A stretch of DNA of 64,000 nucleotides. It comes from Brucellaceae bacterium (GTDB taxonomy: Bacteria > Pseudomonadota > Alphaproteobacteria > Rhizobiales > Rhizobiaceae). The DNA lies in assembly GCA_020637775.1 (NCBI GenBank), contig JACKJV010000003.1, positions 248,001 through 312,000 on the forward strand, read 5' to 3'. The position numbers and the translations under genes were made by a program. Positions 55,276 through 64,000 of this stretch are shown here, piece by piece (position 1 is the first letter of the stretch; each line of letters starts with the position of its first letter). The notes beneath the pieces were generated by a model, which did not search any database, was not told the DNA's origin, and saw only the letters and a program-made list of their open reading frames with translations.

Positions 55276-56520
55276 ATGACCGACGCCGTGATGACAACCG
55301 CCACCGAAAAGCCCGCCCTCAAGCCGAAGGACAAGCCCGATCTCGGCGCTTTCGCGTGGGAAGACCCCTTCCTGCTCGATGGTCAGCTCGACGAGGACGA
55401 GCGGATGATCCGCCAGTCGGCCTTTGATTTCGCCCAGGACCGGCTGGCCAGCCGCGTGGAGGATTTCTACCTCAATGAAAAGGCCGACCCAGCCATTTTC
55501 GCCGAGATGGGCGAAGCCGGCCTGCTGGGTGTCACGGTGCCGGAAGCCTATGGCGGCCTTGGTGCGGGCTACGTCACCTATGGCCTCGTCGCCCGCGAAG
55601 TCGAGCGTGTTGATTCCGGCTTTCGCTCGATGATGAGCGTTCAGTCGTCACTCGTCATGTATCCGATCCATGCCTATGGCTCGGAGGAGCAGCGCCGGAA
55701 ATACCTGCCGAAACTGGCCAGCGGTGAATGGGTCGGATGCTTCGGCCTGACAGAGCCGGACGCCGGCTCCGATCCTGGCGGCATGAAGACCCGTGCGGTC
55801 AGGACCGACGGCGGCTATGTGCTCAACGGGTCCAAGATGTGGATCTCCAACAGCCCGATCGCCGATGTCTTCGTCGTCTGGGCCAAATCCGAGGCCCACG
55901 GTGGCAAGATCCGCGGCTTCGTGCTGGAAAAGGGCATGAAAGGCCTGTCGGCGCCCAAGATCGGGGGCAAGCTGTCCTTGCGCGCGTCCGTCACCGGCGA
56001 GATCGTGCTCGATAATGTGGAAGTCGGCGAGGAAGCCTTGCTGCCCCATGTCGAGGGCCTGAAGGGGCCCTTCGGCTGCCTGAATCGCGCCCGCTACGGC
56101 ATTGCCTGGGGCGTGATGGGCGCGGCGGAGGACTGCTGGCTTCAGGCCCGTCAATACGGCCTCGACCGCAAGCAGTTCGGCAAGCCGCTGGCCGGAACGC
56201 AGCTTTTCCAGAAGAAGCTCGCCGACATGCAGACGGAAATCGCGCTCGGCCTGCAGGCCGCCCTGCGGGTGGGACGGCTGATGGACGAGGCGGCTGCCGC
56301 GCCCGAGATGATTTCCATCATCAAGCGCAACAATTGCGGCAAGGCGCTGGATATCGCGCGCCTGGCGCGTGACATGCATGGCGGCAACGGCATCCAGGTC
56401 GGCTACAAGGTCATGCGCCATGCAGCCAATCTCGAAACGGTCAACACCTACGAGGGGACGCATGATGTTCACGCGCTCATCCTCGGGCGTGCGCAGACCG
56501 GCATTCAGGCCTTCTTCTGA
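55276..56520 (+). CDS. gcdH: Glutaryl-CoA dehydrogenase
   Basis: FAD enzyme that oxidises and decarboxylates glutaryl-CoA to crotonyl-CoA in lysine and tryptophan breakdown. 414 residues. Acyl-CoA dehydrogenase motifs: [16 protein letters not shown] and [16 protein letters not shown]. The catalytic Glu393 lies in [10 protein letters not shown], and the end [11 protein letters not shown] is typical of GcdH. GGAAG precedes the ATG at 55276; the open frame upstream overlaps the previous gene and is not used. A DUF2478 gene follows after 8 bases. Confidence 0.9.
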   Translation: MTDAVMTTATEKPALKPKDKPDLGAFAWEDPFLLDGQLDEDERMIRQSAFDFAQDRLASRVEDFYLNEKADPAIFAEMGEAGLLGVTVPEAYGGLGAGYVTYGLVAREVERVDSGFRSMMSVQSSLVMYPIHAYGSEEQRRKYLPKLASGEWVGCFGLTEPDAGSDPGGMKTRAVRTDGGYVLNGSKMWISNSPIADVFVVWAKSEAHGGKIRGFVLEKGMKGLSAPKIGGKLSLRASVTGEIVLDNVEVGEEALLPHVEGLKGPFGCLNRARYGIAWGVMGAAEDCWLQARQYGLDRKQFGKPLAGTQLFQKKLADMQTEIALGLQAALRVGRLMDEAAAAPEMISIIKRNNCGKALDIARLARDMHGGNGIQVGYKVMRHAANLETVNTYEGTHDVHALILGRAQTGIQAFF

Positions 56521-56528
56521 GGCACGCC

Positions 56529-57065
56529 ATGCAGGAGGCGGTGGACACGATGGACGAGACAGGCTTTCCCGTTGCGGCCATCGTGGCGCCCAGGGGCGTG
56601 GACCCTGACACGCTCCTGACCGGCCTGGCCGCGCAATTGGCTGGCCGCGGCCTTGCCGTCATCGGCCACGTGCAGGCCGCGGACCAAGGCGATGCGATGG
56701 TTCTGGTCGATGTCGCATGCGGCGCCGCCACCGGCATTTCGCAGGATCTCGGGACTGCCGCCAGGGGCTGCCGGCTTGATTCCGCCGCGCTGGCCGGCGC
56801 TGTCGGCCCGCTTCTGGTGGCGATGGAAGCCCGCCCCGATCTCGTCATCGTCAACCGCTTCGGCAAGGACGAAGCGGAAGGGCGCGGCTTCCGCGCCGTC
56901 TTCGAAAAGGCCTGCGAACTGGACATCCCGGTCCTGACCGTCGTGCGCGAGGCCTATCTGCCCGACTGGCGGGCCATGACCGGCTCGGCGCGAAACGAAC
57001 TGCCGGCCGAGGCCGCGCAGCTTGAAAACTGGCTCGCTGCCCGCCTGTCGCGTCCGGCAGCCTGA
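56529..57065 (+). CDS. DUF2478 protein
   Basis: A 178-residue soluble protein of the DUF2478 family. It starts like a P-loop-type fold (PVAAIVAPRGVDPDTLLTGLAAQL) without a classical Walker A, and contains CGAATGISQDLG and DLVIVNRFGKDEAEGRGF, the last being the family hallmark. Members often lie near molybdate or metal genes, but none is nearby. Starts 8 bases after gcdH and likely shares its transcript. Confidence 0.78.
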   Translation: MQEAVDTMDETGFPVAAIVAPRGVDPDTLLTGLAAQLAGRGLAVIGHVQAADQGDAMVLVDVACGAATGISQDLGTAARGCRLDSAALAGAVGPLLVAMEARPDLVIVNRFGKDEAEGRGFRAVFEKACELDIPVLTVVREAYLPDWRAMTGSARNELPAEAAQLENWLAARLSRPAA

Positions 57066-57104
57066 CCGCCGCCTGCCGGCGGTTTCTGAAAGGAAAACAG
57101 TTCC

Positions 57105-58565
57105 GTGAACCGAATGCTGCCCATGATCCTGGCGGTCGCGCTGTTCATGGAGAACATGGATTCCACCGTCATCGCCACCGCCTTGCCGGTGATCGCCGCC
57201 GATCTGGGCACCAGTCCGGTAGCCCTGAAACTGGCGCTGACGGCCTATCTGGTCTCGCTGGCCATCTTCATTCCGGTCAGTGCCTTCATGGCAGACCGCT
57301 TCGGCGCGCGCCGCGTCTTCCGCATGGCCATCGCTGTCTTCATGCTGGGGTCGCTGGCCTGCGCCATTGCCGGGTCGCTGGGCGCCTTCGTGGCTGCCCG
57401 TTTCCTGCAGGGCATGGGCGGGGCGATGATGACGCCGATTGCCCGCCTGATCCTCGTACGCGCGACACGCAAGGAGGATCTCGTCAATGCCATGGCCTGG
57501 CTGACGATTCCCGCCCTGTTCGGTCCCTTTGCCGGTCCGCCGCTTGGCGGTTTCATCACCACCTGGTTTTCCTGGCACTGGATCTTTCTCATCAACATCC
57601 CGATCGGCCTTGCCGGAATTGTGCTGGCCGGCCGATACCTGCCGGAAACCGACAGGCACGACGCCGGCCGGATTGACTGGAAGGGTTTCCTTCTGGCCGG
57701 CGTGGCCGCCTCCGGTGTCGTCTTCGGCCTGTCTGTCATTTCACTGCCGGCCCTGCCCCCCGTGGTCGGGATGGCAGCGCTTGCCGCGGGCATCCTCTCC
57801 GGTGTGCTCTATGTGCGCCACGCCCGGCGCAGCCCGGCGCCGCTGCTTGACCTGACCCTGTTTCGCGAACCGGCCTTCCGCGCCACGATCACCGGCCTTC
57901 TGCTGTTTCGCATCGGGTCGGGCGCAACGCCCTTCCTGCTGCCGCTGCTGTTCCAGTTGTCCTTCGGCATGAGCGCCTTCCAGTCCGGCATGGTCACCTT
58001 TGCAGGCGCGGGCGGCGCACTGGTCATGAAATTCGCCGCCGCGCCCATCCTGCGCGCGCTCGGCTTCCGCACGACCATTGTCCTCGCCATCCTGGCTTCG
58101 GCCGCCATCATTGCCGCCAGCGCGCTCTTCACGCAGGGCACGCCGTGGCTTGTCCTTGTCAGTGTCCTGCTTGCCGGCGGCCTGGCGCGGTCGCTCTTCT
58201 TCACCTCCGCCTCGGCGCTCACCTTTTCCGGCCTCAAACCGGAACAGGCCGCCCAGGCCACCGCCATGTCCTCGGTCAATCAGCAGGTCGCCATTGCGCT
58301 CGGTGTGGCGCTGGCCGGCCTGGTCCTCGAAGCAACCGGCTCGATCACCGGCAACGGTTTCGATTCGACCGCCTTTGCCGCGGCATTCATCCTTGTCGGA
58401 CTGGTGGCGGCCAGCGCCGTGCTGCCTTTCCTGCGACTGCCCGGCGAAACCGGCGCGGACATGAGCGGCCACCGCCGCCACACCGCGATTCAGGCCGCGT
58501 CCGTGCCGTCCGCCTCGTCGCCATCCCCGATGACCCGGCCCTTGAAATCGCGCGCCAGCAGGTAG
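57105..58565 (+). CDS. MFS transporter of the DHA2 (EmrB) type
   Basis: A 486-residue proton-driven exporter with 14 hydrophobic segments. The N-terminal motif [21 protein letters not shown] is the DHA2 signature (motif D1), quoted in part as [18 protein letters not shown]; motif A is [13 protein letters not shown], and motif C-like [12 protein letters not shown] follows. The start is GTG 57105 after AAAGGA; ATG 57114 is also possible. The last 76 bases overlap the 3' end of rlmE on the other strand. Substrate unknown, probably drugs or metabolites. Confidence 0.9.
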   Translation: MNRMLPMILAVALFMENMDSTVIATALPVIAADLGTSPVALKLALTAYLVSLAIFIPVSAFMADRFGARRVFRMAIAVFMLGSLACAIAGSLGAFVAARFLQGMGGAMMTPIARLILVRATRKEDLVNAMAWLTIPALFGPFAGPPLGGFITTWFSWHWIFLINIPIGLAGIVLAGRYLPETDRHDAGRIDWKGFLLAGVAASGVVFGLSVISLPALPPVVGMAALAAGILSGVLYVRHARRSPAPLLDLTLFREPAFRATITGLLLFRIGSGATPFLLPLLFQLSFGMSAFQSGMVTFAGAGGALVMKFAAAPILRALGFRTTIVLAILASAAIIAASALFTQGTPWLVLVSVLLAGGLARSLFFTSASALTFSGLKPEQAAQATAMSSVNQQVAIALGVALAGLVLEATGSITGNGFDSTAFAAAFILVGLVAASAVLPFLRLPGETGADMSGHRRHTAIQAASVPSASSPSPMTRPLKSRASR

Positions 58566-59227
58566 AGTTCCACGCTTTCGGCACGGCTGGCCGCCGGCTT
58601 GACGTGGTGGACGGAACGGAAATTCCTTTTCAGCATGTCGAGAAGCTGGTTTTCGGTTCCGCCCTGGAAGGTCTTGGCCAGGAAGTGCCCGCCCGGCCGC
58701 AGCACCCGGATGGCGAAATCAGCGGCCACCTCGCACAGGTGCTGGGTGCGGATGTGGTCTGTCTTGCGGTGGCCGGTGGTGGGCGCGGCCATGTCCGAAA
58801 TCACCAGATCGGGCGCGCCGCCCAGCGTCTCCATCAGCAGGGCAGGGGCGTCGTCGTCCAGGAAGTCCTTTTGCAGGATGATCGCGCCCGGCACCGGGTC
58901 CATTTCCAGATAGTCGATACCCACGACGCTGGGCTGCGCCTCGTCCGAGCCGACGATCTTGCCCGCCACCTGGCACCAGCCGCCCGGCGCCGCGCCGAGA
59001 TCGATCACCTTCTGCCCCGGCTTGAGCAGGTGATAGCGTTCGTCGATCTCCAGCAGCTTGAAGGCGGCGCGCGAACGGTACCCCTCCTGCCGTGCCTTGT
59101 GCACGTAGGGGTCGTTGAGCTGGCGCTCGATCCAGCGCCGCGACGAGTTTTTCAGGCCGCGCTTCTTCTTCACCCGTGTCTTGAGCATGCGCGGCTGGTT
59201 GCCGCTGCCCTTTGTTGTTTTCGCCAT
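58490..59227 (-). CDS. rlmE: 23S rRNA 2'-O-ribose methyltransferase RlmE
   Basis: Methylates U2552 of 23S rRNA in late 50S assembly. 245 residues, with the SAM motif DLGAAPGGW (76-84) and the catalytic tetrad Lys57, Asp145, Lys185 and Glu220, spaced as in the E. coli enzyme (38, 124, 164, 199). The N-terminal basic extension is typical of alphaproteobacteria. It follows the ppx gene by 4 bases, a pairing usual in this group. Its 3' end overlaps the MFS gene. Confidence 0.95.
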   Translation of the reverse strand: MAKTTKGSGNQPRMLKTRVKKKRGLKNSSRRWIERQLNDPYVHKARQEGYRSRAAFKLLEIDERYHLLKPGQKVIDLGAAPGGWCQVAGKIVGSDEAQPSVVGIDYLEMDPVPGAIILQKDFLDDDAPALLMETLGGAPDLVISDMAAPTTGHRKTDHIRTQHLCEVAADFAIRVLRPGGHFLAKTFQGGTENQLLDMLKRNFRSVHHVKPAASRAESVELYLLARDFKGRVIGDGDEADGTDAA

Positions 59228-59231
59228 CGTG

Positions 59232-60683
59232 TCAGGTGCCTCCAGGGCGGGGGCGGTTGCGCCGCCGCCAGACGCCGTCGCGCGCCATCAGTTCGGTCAG
59301 TATGCCTTCGCGCAGGCCCCGGTCCGCCACCCGCAGGCGCTCCGACGGCCATGCCCGGCGAATCGCTTCCAGGATCGCGCAGCCGGCCAGCACAAGGTCG
59401 GCGCGGTCGGCGCCGATGCACGGATTTGCCATGCGGGTGGCGAAATCCCAGCCGAGCAGGCGCTCTGTCATCGCGCTGACATCGCCCGAATTGAGCCAGA
59501 TGCCGTCGATCCGCCGCCGGTCATAGCGCTCTAGTTCCAGGAACACGCCGGCCAGCGTCGTCACCGTGCCCGAAGTGCCGAGCAGGTGGAAGCGCGTATC
59601 GCCCGACAGATGCGCCAGCCGGTCGCGCCCGTCGAACGATGCGATCATGGCCGACACGTCGCTGACCATGGCTTCGAAAATGTCGCGCGTCACATCCTTC
59701 CCGCCAAAGCGTTCTGCAAGCGAGACCACCCCGACGGGCAGCGAGGTCCAGGACACGATATGATGGGCCAGGTGCGGCGAACGCCGGCCGGGAATGTCGA
59801 TCAGCGCGATTTCGGACGAGCCGCCGCCGATGTCGAAAAGCACGGCGCCCGGCGTGTTGCGCTCCACCAGCGTCCCGCAGCCGGAAACGGCCAGCCGCGC
59901 CTCCGTCTCGCGATTGACGATTTCGAGCTTCAGCCCGGTTTCCCGGCGCACCCGCTCGATGAATTCAGCCCCGTTCGCGGCCGCGCGGCACGCCTCCGTG
60001 GCGATCAGCCTGGCCCTCCTGACCCGGCGCGCCTTGAGCTTTGCCGCACAGACCTGCAAGGCCTCCACGGCCCGGTCCATGGCGGCCTCGGACAGGCGGC
60101 CCGACGCCGACAGGCCTTCGCCAAGGCGGACGATGCGCGAGAAGGCGTCCACGACGCGGAACTGGCCGGGCCGGGTGGGCGATGCCATCAGCAGACGGCA
60201 ATTGTTGGTGCCCAGATCGAGCGCTGCATAGACGGGTGAGTCGCCGGGATTGCCGCGCAGCGTTGCCGGCATGTCATGCGCATGGCGCTGTCCGTTGGCA
60301 GTGCGCGCGGCCGTATGCGCCTGATGATGGGCTTCCGCCCGGCGCGGCCGTAATGGCGGCTCGCTTGGCTCCGGGGGCTGCGTGTTGCTTTCGGAGGGGC
60401 CTGCGGCCTTTTCGCTGACGGCGCCAGCGCGGGATTCGCTGCCCCGCACGAAAGGCTTGCGCCGGCCACGGCGGCGCTTGCGCTTGCGTTTGGGCATGTC
60501 TCCGTCTGCCGCCGCAGTGGCGGGATTCCGGGCGTCGGGTTGTTGCGCAGCGGCCTTTCGCTTGCGCGGCCTGCGGCGGCGTTTCTTGCCGTCGCACGGG
60601 GAATCCGGGCGGTGCTTCTGGCCGCCATTCTCCCCGGACGCCCCATTGCTGGCCGGATTCCGGCCGTCTTCGGGGTCTTTCAC
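59232..60683 (-). CDS. ppx: Ppx/GppA family phosphatase
   Basis: Exopolyphosphatase/guanosine pentaphosphate phosphatase. The enzyme core (about residues 150-470) has the ASKHA motif [13 protein letters not shown], the Glu-containing [15 protein letters not shown] region, [11 protein letters not shown] and [11 protein letters not shown]. The first about 150 residues are an Arg/Lys/Pro-rich disordered extension with blocks such as [11 protein letters not shown] and [12 protein letters not shown], which may bind RNA or polyphosphate. The start at 60683 keeps this extension; a shorter start is possible. Cotranscribed with rlmE. Confidence 0.88.
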   Translation of the reverse strand: MKDPEDGRNPASNGASGENGGQKHRPDSPCDGKKRRRRPRKRKAAAQQPDARNPATAAADGDMPKRKRKRRRGRRKPFVRGSESRAGAVSEKAAGPSESNTQPPEPSEPPLRPRRAEAHHQAHTAARTANGQRHAHDMPATLRGNPGDSPVYAALDLGTNNCRLLMASPTRPGQFRVVDAFSRIVRLGEGLSASGRLSEAAMDRAVEALQVCAAKLKARRVRRARLIATEACRAAANGAEFIERVRRETGLKLEIVNRETEARLAVSGCGTLVERNTPGAVLFDIGGGSSEIALIDIPGRRSPHLAHHIVSWTSLPVGVVSLAERFGGKDVTRDIFEAMVSDVSAMIASFDGRDRLAHLSGDTRFHLLGTSGTVTTLAGVFLELERYDRRRIDGIWLNSGDVSAMTERLLGWDFATRMANPCIGADRADLVLAGCAILEAIRRAWPSERLRVADRGLREGILTELMARDGVWRRRNRPRPGGT

Positions 60684-60936
60684 GGGTCTTGTCCTTGTCG
60701 CGCCGCGCGATACAGCCCCTGGATCGGGCGTCGCAGCAGACGCTTTTCGTTACATGTTGGAAACACGTTACCAGCCCTTCGCCGGTTCACAAAGGAAATT
60801 CCTTCGCCGGGCTGCGAAAGCGCCGGCACAAATTGACGGACTTGTTTGCCGGGGGAGGGTTGACTATTTGTCAGCCATGGGTAAAACGACGCCCATCCGG
60901 ATCGCAGTCACCGCCTGCGGCATGCCGGAACGGCTT

Positions 60937-61010
60937 TGGGGAATAGGTTAACGGTAGACCCGCGGACTCTGACTCCGTTAGTCCTGGTTCGAATCCAGGT
61001 TCCCCAGCCA
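60937..61010 (+). tRNA. tRNA-Gln (anticodon CTG)
   Basis: TGGGGAA pairs with TTCCCCA. The anticodon arm CGGA-CTCTGAC-TCCG gives anticodon CTG, the T-arm is CCTGGTTCGAATCCAGG, the discriminator is G and CCA is encoded. 74 bases. Confidence 0.95.
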
Positions 61011-61089
61011 CCAAGTCTAAGCTATTGATATTGCTCTTCTTTCTCATGAAATAGCGGCGAGAAATCAAAGGCATGTGGCCTTCTTGAAC

Positions 61090-61236
61090 AAACAGAGACT
61101 GTGTTTTGGCCCGGAAACGGGGCCAGAATCGCCGAAAGTCTCTGTCGGGCATTTCGGGGCTGACAGTTTGCAGAAAGCGCATCGCGGGTGCATCGGCGAT
61201 TGTTCGTATGTTGGTGTCAAATTTGGTCTGCAGAGA
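61090..61236. repeat. Diverged direct repeat, copy 1
   Basis: About 145 bases beginning AAACAGAGACTG and containing AGTCTCTGTCGG, a CTGACAGTTTGC core and GTCAAAT near the end. Copy 2 starts 273 bases later at 61363. Not coding with confidence on either strand, although the minus strand reads similar peptides in both copies (QTVSPE followed by DRDF). Confidence 0.7.
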
Positions 61237-61362
61237 CTGGTTCGCGATGGTAAGTCGAAGTTTGTTTCCAGAATGCTCAGCCAACCACCCTCTGCAAAAC
61301 GGCGTTTCCGGTTTTTACGCAAGATAGCTGTGTTGTTTCAGCGGGTTAGTCCTAGCGTCTGG

Positions 61363-61506
61363 AAACAGAGACTGCATTTCGATCCGCAAATCGCCGCTGA
61401 ATCGGCAGAAGTCTCTGTCGGCGATTTCGGGACTGACAGTTTGCCAAACCTGCATCGGCGAACCATCGAGTGCCGATGCGGTCGTCAAATAGGATTGTCT
61501 GAGAAT
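61363..61506. repeat. Diverged direct repeat, copy 2
   Basis: Same order of blocks as copy 1 (AAACAGAGACTG, GAAGTCTCTGTCGG, CTGACAGTTTGCC, GTCAAAT), ending exactly at the recombinase stop codon. Conservation is high in the middle and weak in between. Confidence 0.7.
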
Positions 61507-63174
61507 TTAGAGCGTGGCGACGATGCGGCGCTGCGCCTGCCAATCCGACGGCAGCGGATTCTGGCCGAGCCACTTGGCGGTCAGGCCGATCGGCTGATCA
61601 CCCTGCATGATTGACCTGACGATGTCGGGCGCAAGGAAGGCGAGGTCGATCACCTGGAGGATGCGGCGCTTCGAGAGGTTCTCCGATGTTGCGATTTCCT
61701 CGAAGGTCTGACCCTGCTTGATGGCATCGTAATATTGATGCGCCATGGCGATGCTGCGGATCAGCGTGCTGTCGACGGCTCGACTCTGGCCGCTTCCGAT
61801 GATCAGTTTGGTTTCGACACCGCGCTTGCGAAACTGGAACGGGATGGAGAAGGACAGCGCATCGGAATTGATCGATGCGGGTCCGATGGCGAGACAGTCT
61901 GCGACGGCTTCGTGGTTGAGGACGAGTTCGATGCTGCCCGGAGCAATCGTTACTCGTGCAATGCAGGGCAGGGCAGCTTCCGGGGGGCGTTTCGATTTGT
62001 CTGGCGCGGCATCGTCGAGCAGATTGCGAATGCGCCCGATGTCATCAGGGGAGGCGTCGATCAGGAGATCGACCGGCAGGCGATTGCGCAGATGGGTTTG
62101 GATGGCGGAAGCCAGATGCTCTTCCAGCTGTTTTGCCGGCAATCGCCATCCGCTTGCCGCTGTCGATATGTCCGTGTTGCCTTGGCCGACAACCATGCGG
62201 TTCGAGACATAGTAGCGATACCGCCTGCCTTTCTTGTTGGCGTGGGTCGCTGTCAGACGATCTCCGGTCTCATCGAACAGCTTGCCGGCAAGCGGCGATG
62301 GTATCGATCCCGATGCTGATCGCCCTCTTTCCCGCCCCGCAGTTTCCTTCAGGCGCTGCTGCACATCGTCGAAGACGGCGGGGTCGATGATCGCGGGTTG
62401 CTGGCCATCGTGGACCTGATCGCGATGGCGGATGCGTCCCGCATAGATCGGATTGGCCAGGATGTAATAGATATGGCCTCGCCCGAAGGGCACCTCGCCG
62501 GCGGCCTGGCCTCCCGATCCCACTCCGGTCCTTGCCTTTGTTCGCAGCCCCATTCGGTCGGCCTGTTGTTTGACCGCCTTGATCGAACCCTTTTCGAGAT
62601 AGAGGTCGAACAGGGTTCGAACCGTCCTGGCTTCCTCATCGACCATCTTCAGCGTCCGACCATCCGGCTCATAGCCAAGCGGAACATTGCCACCCATCCA
62701 GAGCCCCTTCTTCTTCGAGGCGGCAATCTTGTCGCGGATGCGCTCGGCCGTGACCTCACGCTCGAACTGGGCGAAGGACAGAAGGACATTCAGTGTCAGC
62801 CGGCCCATGCTGGTTGCGGTGTTGAACGACTGTGTCACCGAGACGAAGGATGCGTCTGCTGCATCCAGCCGCTCTACGAGCTTGGCGAAGTCGGCCAGCG
62901 ATCGCGTCAACCGGTCAATCTTGTAGACGACGATCTGGTCGACCAGTCCTTCATCGACATCGCGCAGCAGTCGCTGCAGTCCGGCCCGTTCGAGCGTGCC
63001 GCCGGATATGCCGCCATCGTCATAGTGATCCGGCAACAGCACCCAGCCTTCATGTTTCTGACTGGCGATGTAGGACACACAGGCTTCACGCTGGGCATGG
63101 AGCGAGTTGAACTCCTGCTCAAGACCCTCTTCGGACGACTTCCGCGTGTAGATTGCGCAGCGGATCTTCTTCAT
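61507..63174 (-). CDS. Large serine recombinase
   Basis: A 555-residue site-specific recombinase. The resolvase domain begins AIYTRKSSEEG with catalytic Ser13, then the conserved DHYDDGGISGGTLERAGLQRLL read in part as YDDGGISGGTLERAGL, and VVYKIDRLTRS. The Recombinase domain (about 165-280, NVPLGYEPDGRTL and GHIYYILANPIYAG) and a coiled, zinc-ribbon-like region follow, with a C-terminal helix-turn-helix-like end (TFEEIATSENLSKRRILQVI). Coupled by ATGA to DUF2924. It could integrate or invert DNA; no att core was identified. Confidence 0.9.
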   Translation of the reverse strand: MKKIRCAIYTRKSSEEGLEQEFNSLHAQREACVSYIASQKHEGWVLLPDHYDDGGISGGTLERAGLQRLLRDVDEGLVDQIVVYKIDRLTRSLADFAKLVERLDAADASFVSVTQSFNTATSMGRLTLNVLLSFAQFEREVTAERIRDKIAASKKKGLWMGGNVPLGYEPDGRTLKMVDEEARTVRTLFDLYLEKGSIKAVKQQADRMGLRTKARTGVGSGGQAAGEVPFGRGHIYYILANPIYAGRIRHRDQVHDGQQPAIIDPAVFDDVQQRLKETAGRERGRSASGSIPSPLAGKLFDETGDRLTATHANKKGRRYRYYVSNRMVVGQGNTDISTAASGWRLPAKQLEEHLASAIQTHLRNRLPVDLLIDASPDDIGRIRNLLDDAAPDKSKRPPEAALPCIARVTIAPGSIELVLNHEAVADCLAIGPASINSDALSFSIPFQFRKRGVETKLIIGSGQSRAVDSTLIRSIAMAHQYYDAIKQGQTFEEIATSENLSKRRILQVIDLAFLAPDIVRSIMQGDQPIGLTAKWLGQNPLPSDWQAQRRIVATL

Positions 63175-63626
63175 GACGTTTTCAATCCGAAGAAACGCGG
63201 TCCCGACCAGTGGGCGCCGGTGATCTTGCGGGCGATCTCAGTCAGTGATCGGTACCGCTTTCCGTCCATCCGGAAGCCATCGTTCAGCACTTCCACCTGA
63301 TAGGACCTACCATTCCATTCGCGGAAAAGTTGAGTGCCTGGTCGCAGCAATTGGGACGGGACGGGCGGTCCCGACCCCGCCTTTCCATTCGATTTTCGAA
63401 CATCGTTCATGGACCGCTCGAGCGCTGTTCGAACCGCAGGCGAAAGCCCGCCCTGGGCCTTCACCTGAGCCTCATAGACCAGTGCCCGGCGCATGAACTG
63501 TACCGAGACATATTTTGGAGGCTCCCGACCGAACCGCTTTCGCCAGGTTTCGATGCATTTGTCGCGATCCATGGTATCGAAGGCGGCAAAGTCGCCTTCG
63601 ACCCAGGATGACAGAACTGTCCTCAT
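63171..63626 (-). CDS. DUF2924 protein
   Basis: A 151-residue protein of the DUF2924 family, which accompanies serine recombinases. Visible: MDRDKCIETWRKRFGREPPK, LLRPGTQLFREWNGRSYQVEVL read in part as RPGTQLFREWNGRSYQV, and YRSLTEIARKITGAHWSGPRFFGL in part as SLTEIARKITGAHWSGP. The last motif is the family signature. Overlaps neighbours on both sides by ATGA. Role unknown; perhaps a recombination directionality or binding partner. Confidence 0.87.
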   Translation of the reverse strand: MRTVLSSWVEGDFAAFDTMDRDKCIETWRKRFGREPPKYVSVQFMRRALVYEAQVKAQGGLSPAVRTALERSMNDVRKSNGKAGSGPPVPSQLLRPGTQLFREWNGRSYQVEVLNDGFRMDGKRYRSLTEIARKITGAHWSGPRFFGLKTS

Positions 63627-64000
63627 GACACGGCCCTGTCGTCGGCGTCCGCGTCCTCCACCTTCGCTGATGCAACGATCGCGTAGACTGTTTCGCCGGT
63701 CTTCGGCGACTTTGATGCCGCCACTTCAATGCCCTGCTTGCGCAGGCCCGACAGTGCCGCCCGTACCGTGTGCGCCTGCCAGCCCAGGCGCTCCACAATC
63801 ATTGAGATGCGCGCGCCGTTCGGTTTCGATAGCAGAGCGACGAGTTGGTCTTTCTTGCTCTTTGCAGCCCGCTTGCGGCGAACAATTGAGGCCGACTTGG
63901 ACGCTCTACTTGGCTTACGTTCGCAGGATGGCTCGTCGGCTGCATGAGAAGCAACGGCGGCAGATGCGCCGCCCTCGGTATTACTCTCTGTGACATGGGT
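63623..64000 (-). CDS. DUF3489 protein (5' end beyond the window)
   Basis: The frame is open from the right edge, so the start lies outside; 125 residues are seen. After a Lys/Arg/Ser-rich stretch comes a winged-helix-like domain: SKKDQLVALLSKPNGARISM, IVERLGWQAHTVRAALSGLRK and GETVYAIV, the DUF3489 pattern. The stop overlaps the DUF2924 start. Likely DNA-binding regulator of the recombinase operon. Confidence 0.85.
   Translation of the reverse strand, partial: THVTESNTEGGASAAVASHAADEPSCERKPSRASKSASIVRRKRAAKSKKDQLVALLSKPNGARISMIVERLGWQAHTVRAALSGLRKQGIEVAASKSPKTGETVYAIVASAKVEDADADDRAVS

Noticed and set aside
60871..61284. 137-codon minus-strand frame across tRNA-Gln
   Set aside because: Its EPGFEPG stretch is the well-known translation of a tRNA T-arm, so it is an artefact.
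61075..61614. 179-codon plus-strand frame through the two repeats
   Set aside because: It is created by the repeat structure, overlaps the 3' end of the recombinase gene and has no good start; conservation between copies is better explained at DNA level.
60937..63174. tRNA-Gln as the integration site of the recombinase element
   Set aside because: The enzyme is a serine recombinase, which rarely uses tRNA genes, and no second copy of the tRNA 3' end was seen in the window.

Overview
The window is GC-rich chromosomal DNA that fits an alphaproteobacterium, most likely of the order Hyphomicrobiales. This is inferred from the gene families (Lon next to HU, a XoxF methanol dehydrogenase cluster, DUF2478, DUF1772/DUF4345 proteins, and a DUF3489-DUF2924-serine recombinase set). 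It holds about 51 protein genes, three tRNA genes (Val, Asp, Gln), several terminators, and repeats that look regulatory. Both ends cut a gene: lon on the left and a DUF3489 gene on the right.

Layout. 1-4.3 kb: the 3' part of lon, hupB, adenine deaminase and a GNAT acetyltransferase. 4.4-17.3 kb: an accessory surface and sensing region with a one-pass membrane protein, a frameshifted secreted repeat protein, a two-component system, an acyltransferase, a chemoreceptor-CheW pair, and a 1171-residue FG-GAP/cadherin-like/DUF4214 exoprotein. 17.5-26.8 kb: a compact operon of a tandem AAA+ ATPase, a WYL regulator, an AddB-like nuclease, an AddA-like helicase-nuclease and a small orphan protein. This is the best candidate here for an undescribed, possibly defensive, system. 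27-29 kb: a metallophosphoesterase translationally coupled to a putative helix-turn-helix protein, plus an orphan gene. 29.4-32.4 kb: a DUF1772/DUF4345/NmrA cluster with an AraC regulator. 32.5-32.9 kb: tRNA-Val and tRNA-Asp.

33-52.7 kb is a nearly complete periplasmic methanol (alcohol) oxidation locus built around a lanthanide-type XoxF. XoxF carries the DFD motif that marks lanthanide-dependent enzymes. Its partners are a c-type cytochrome, a XoxJ-type binding protein, a SoxYZ-like carrier and a zinc metallohydrolase. Beside them lie a five-gene ABC set resembling the lut (lanthanide uptake) genes, a second NitT/TauT-type ABC importer, a Cys-x3-Cys-Trp rhodanese-like protein, and a MoxR/DUF58/DUF4381/VWA/VWA/TPR/BatD chaperone operon like mxaRSACKL. 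Three promoters of this locus share the sequence TGTAC-N6-GCAAT, which suggests one regulator controls them.

52.7-60.7 kb is mixed and housekeeping: an alpha/beta hydrolase, a miniature UvrD-like ATPase, glutaryl-CoA dehydrogenase, a DUF2478 protein, an MFS transporter, RlmE and a Ppx/GppA phosphatase. 60.9-64 kb holds tRNA-Gln, a pair of diverged direct repeats, and a serine recombinase operon (DUF3489-DUF2924-recombinase), which marks the start of a mobile or formerly mobile segment.

Two genes (lon near 168-240 and the secreted protein near 5991) show frame disruptions that could be real or could be sequence errors.
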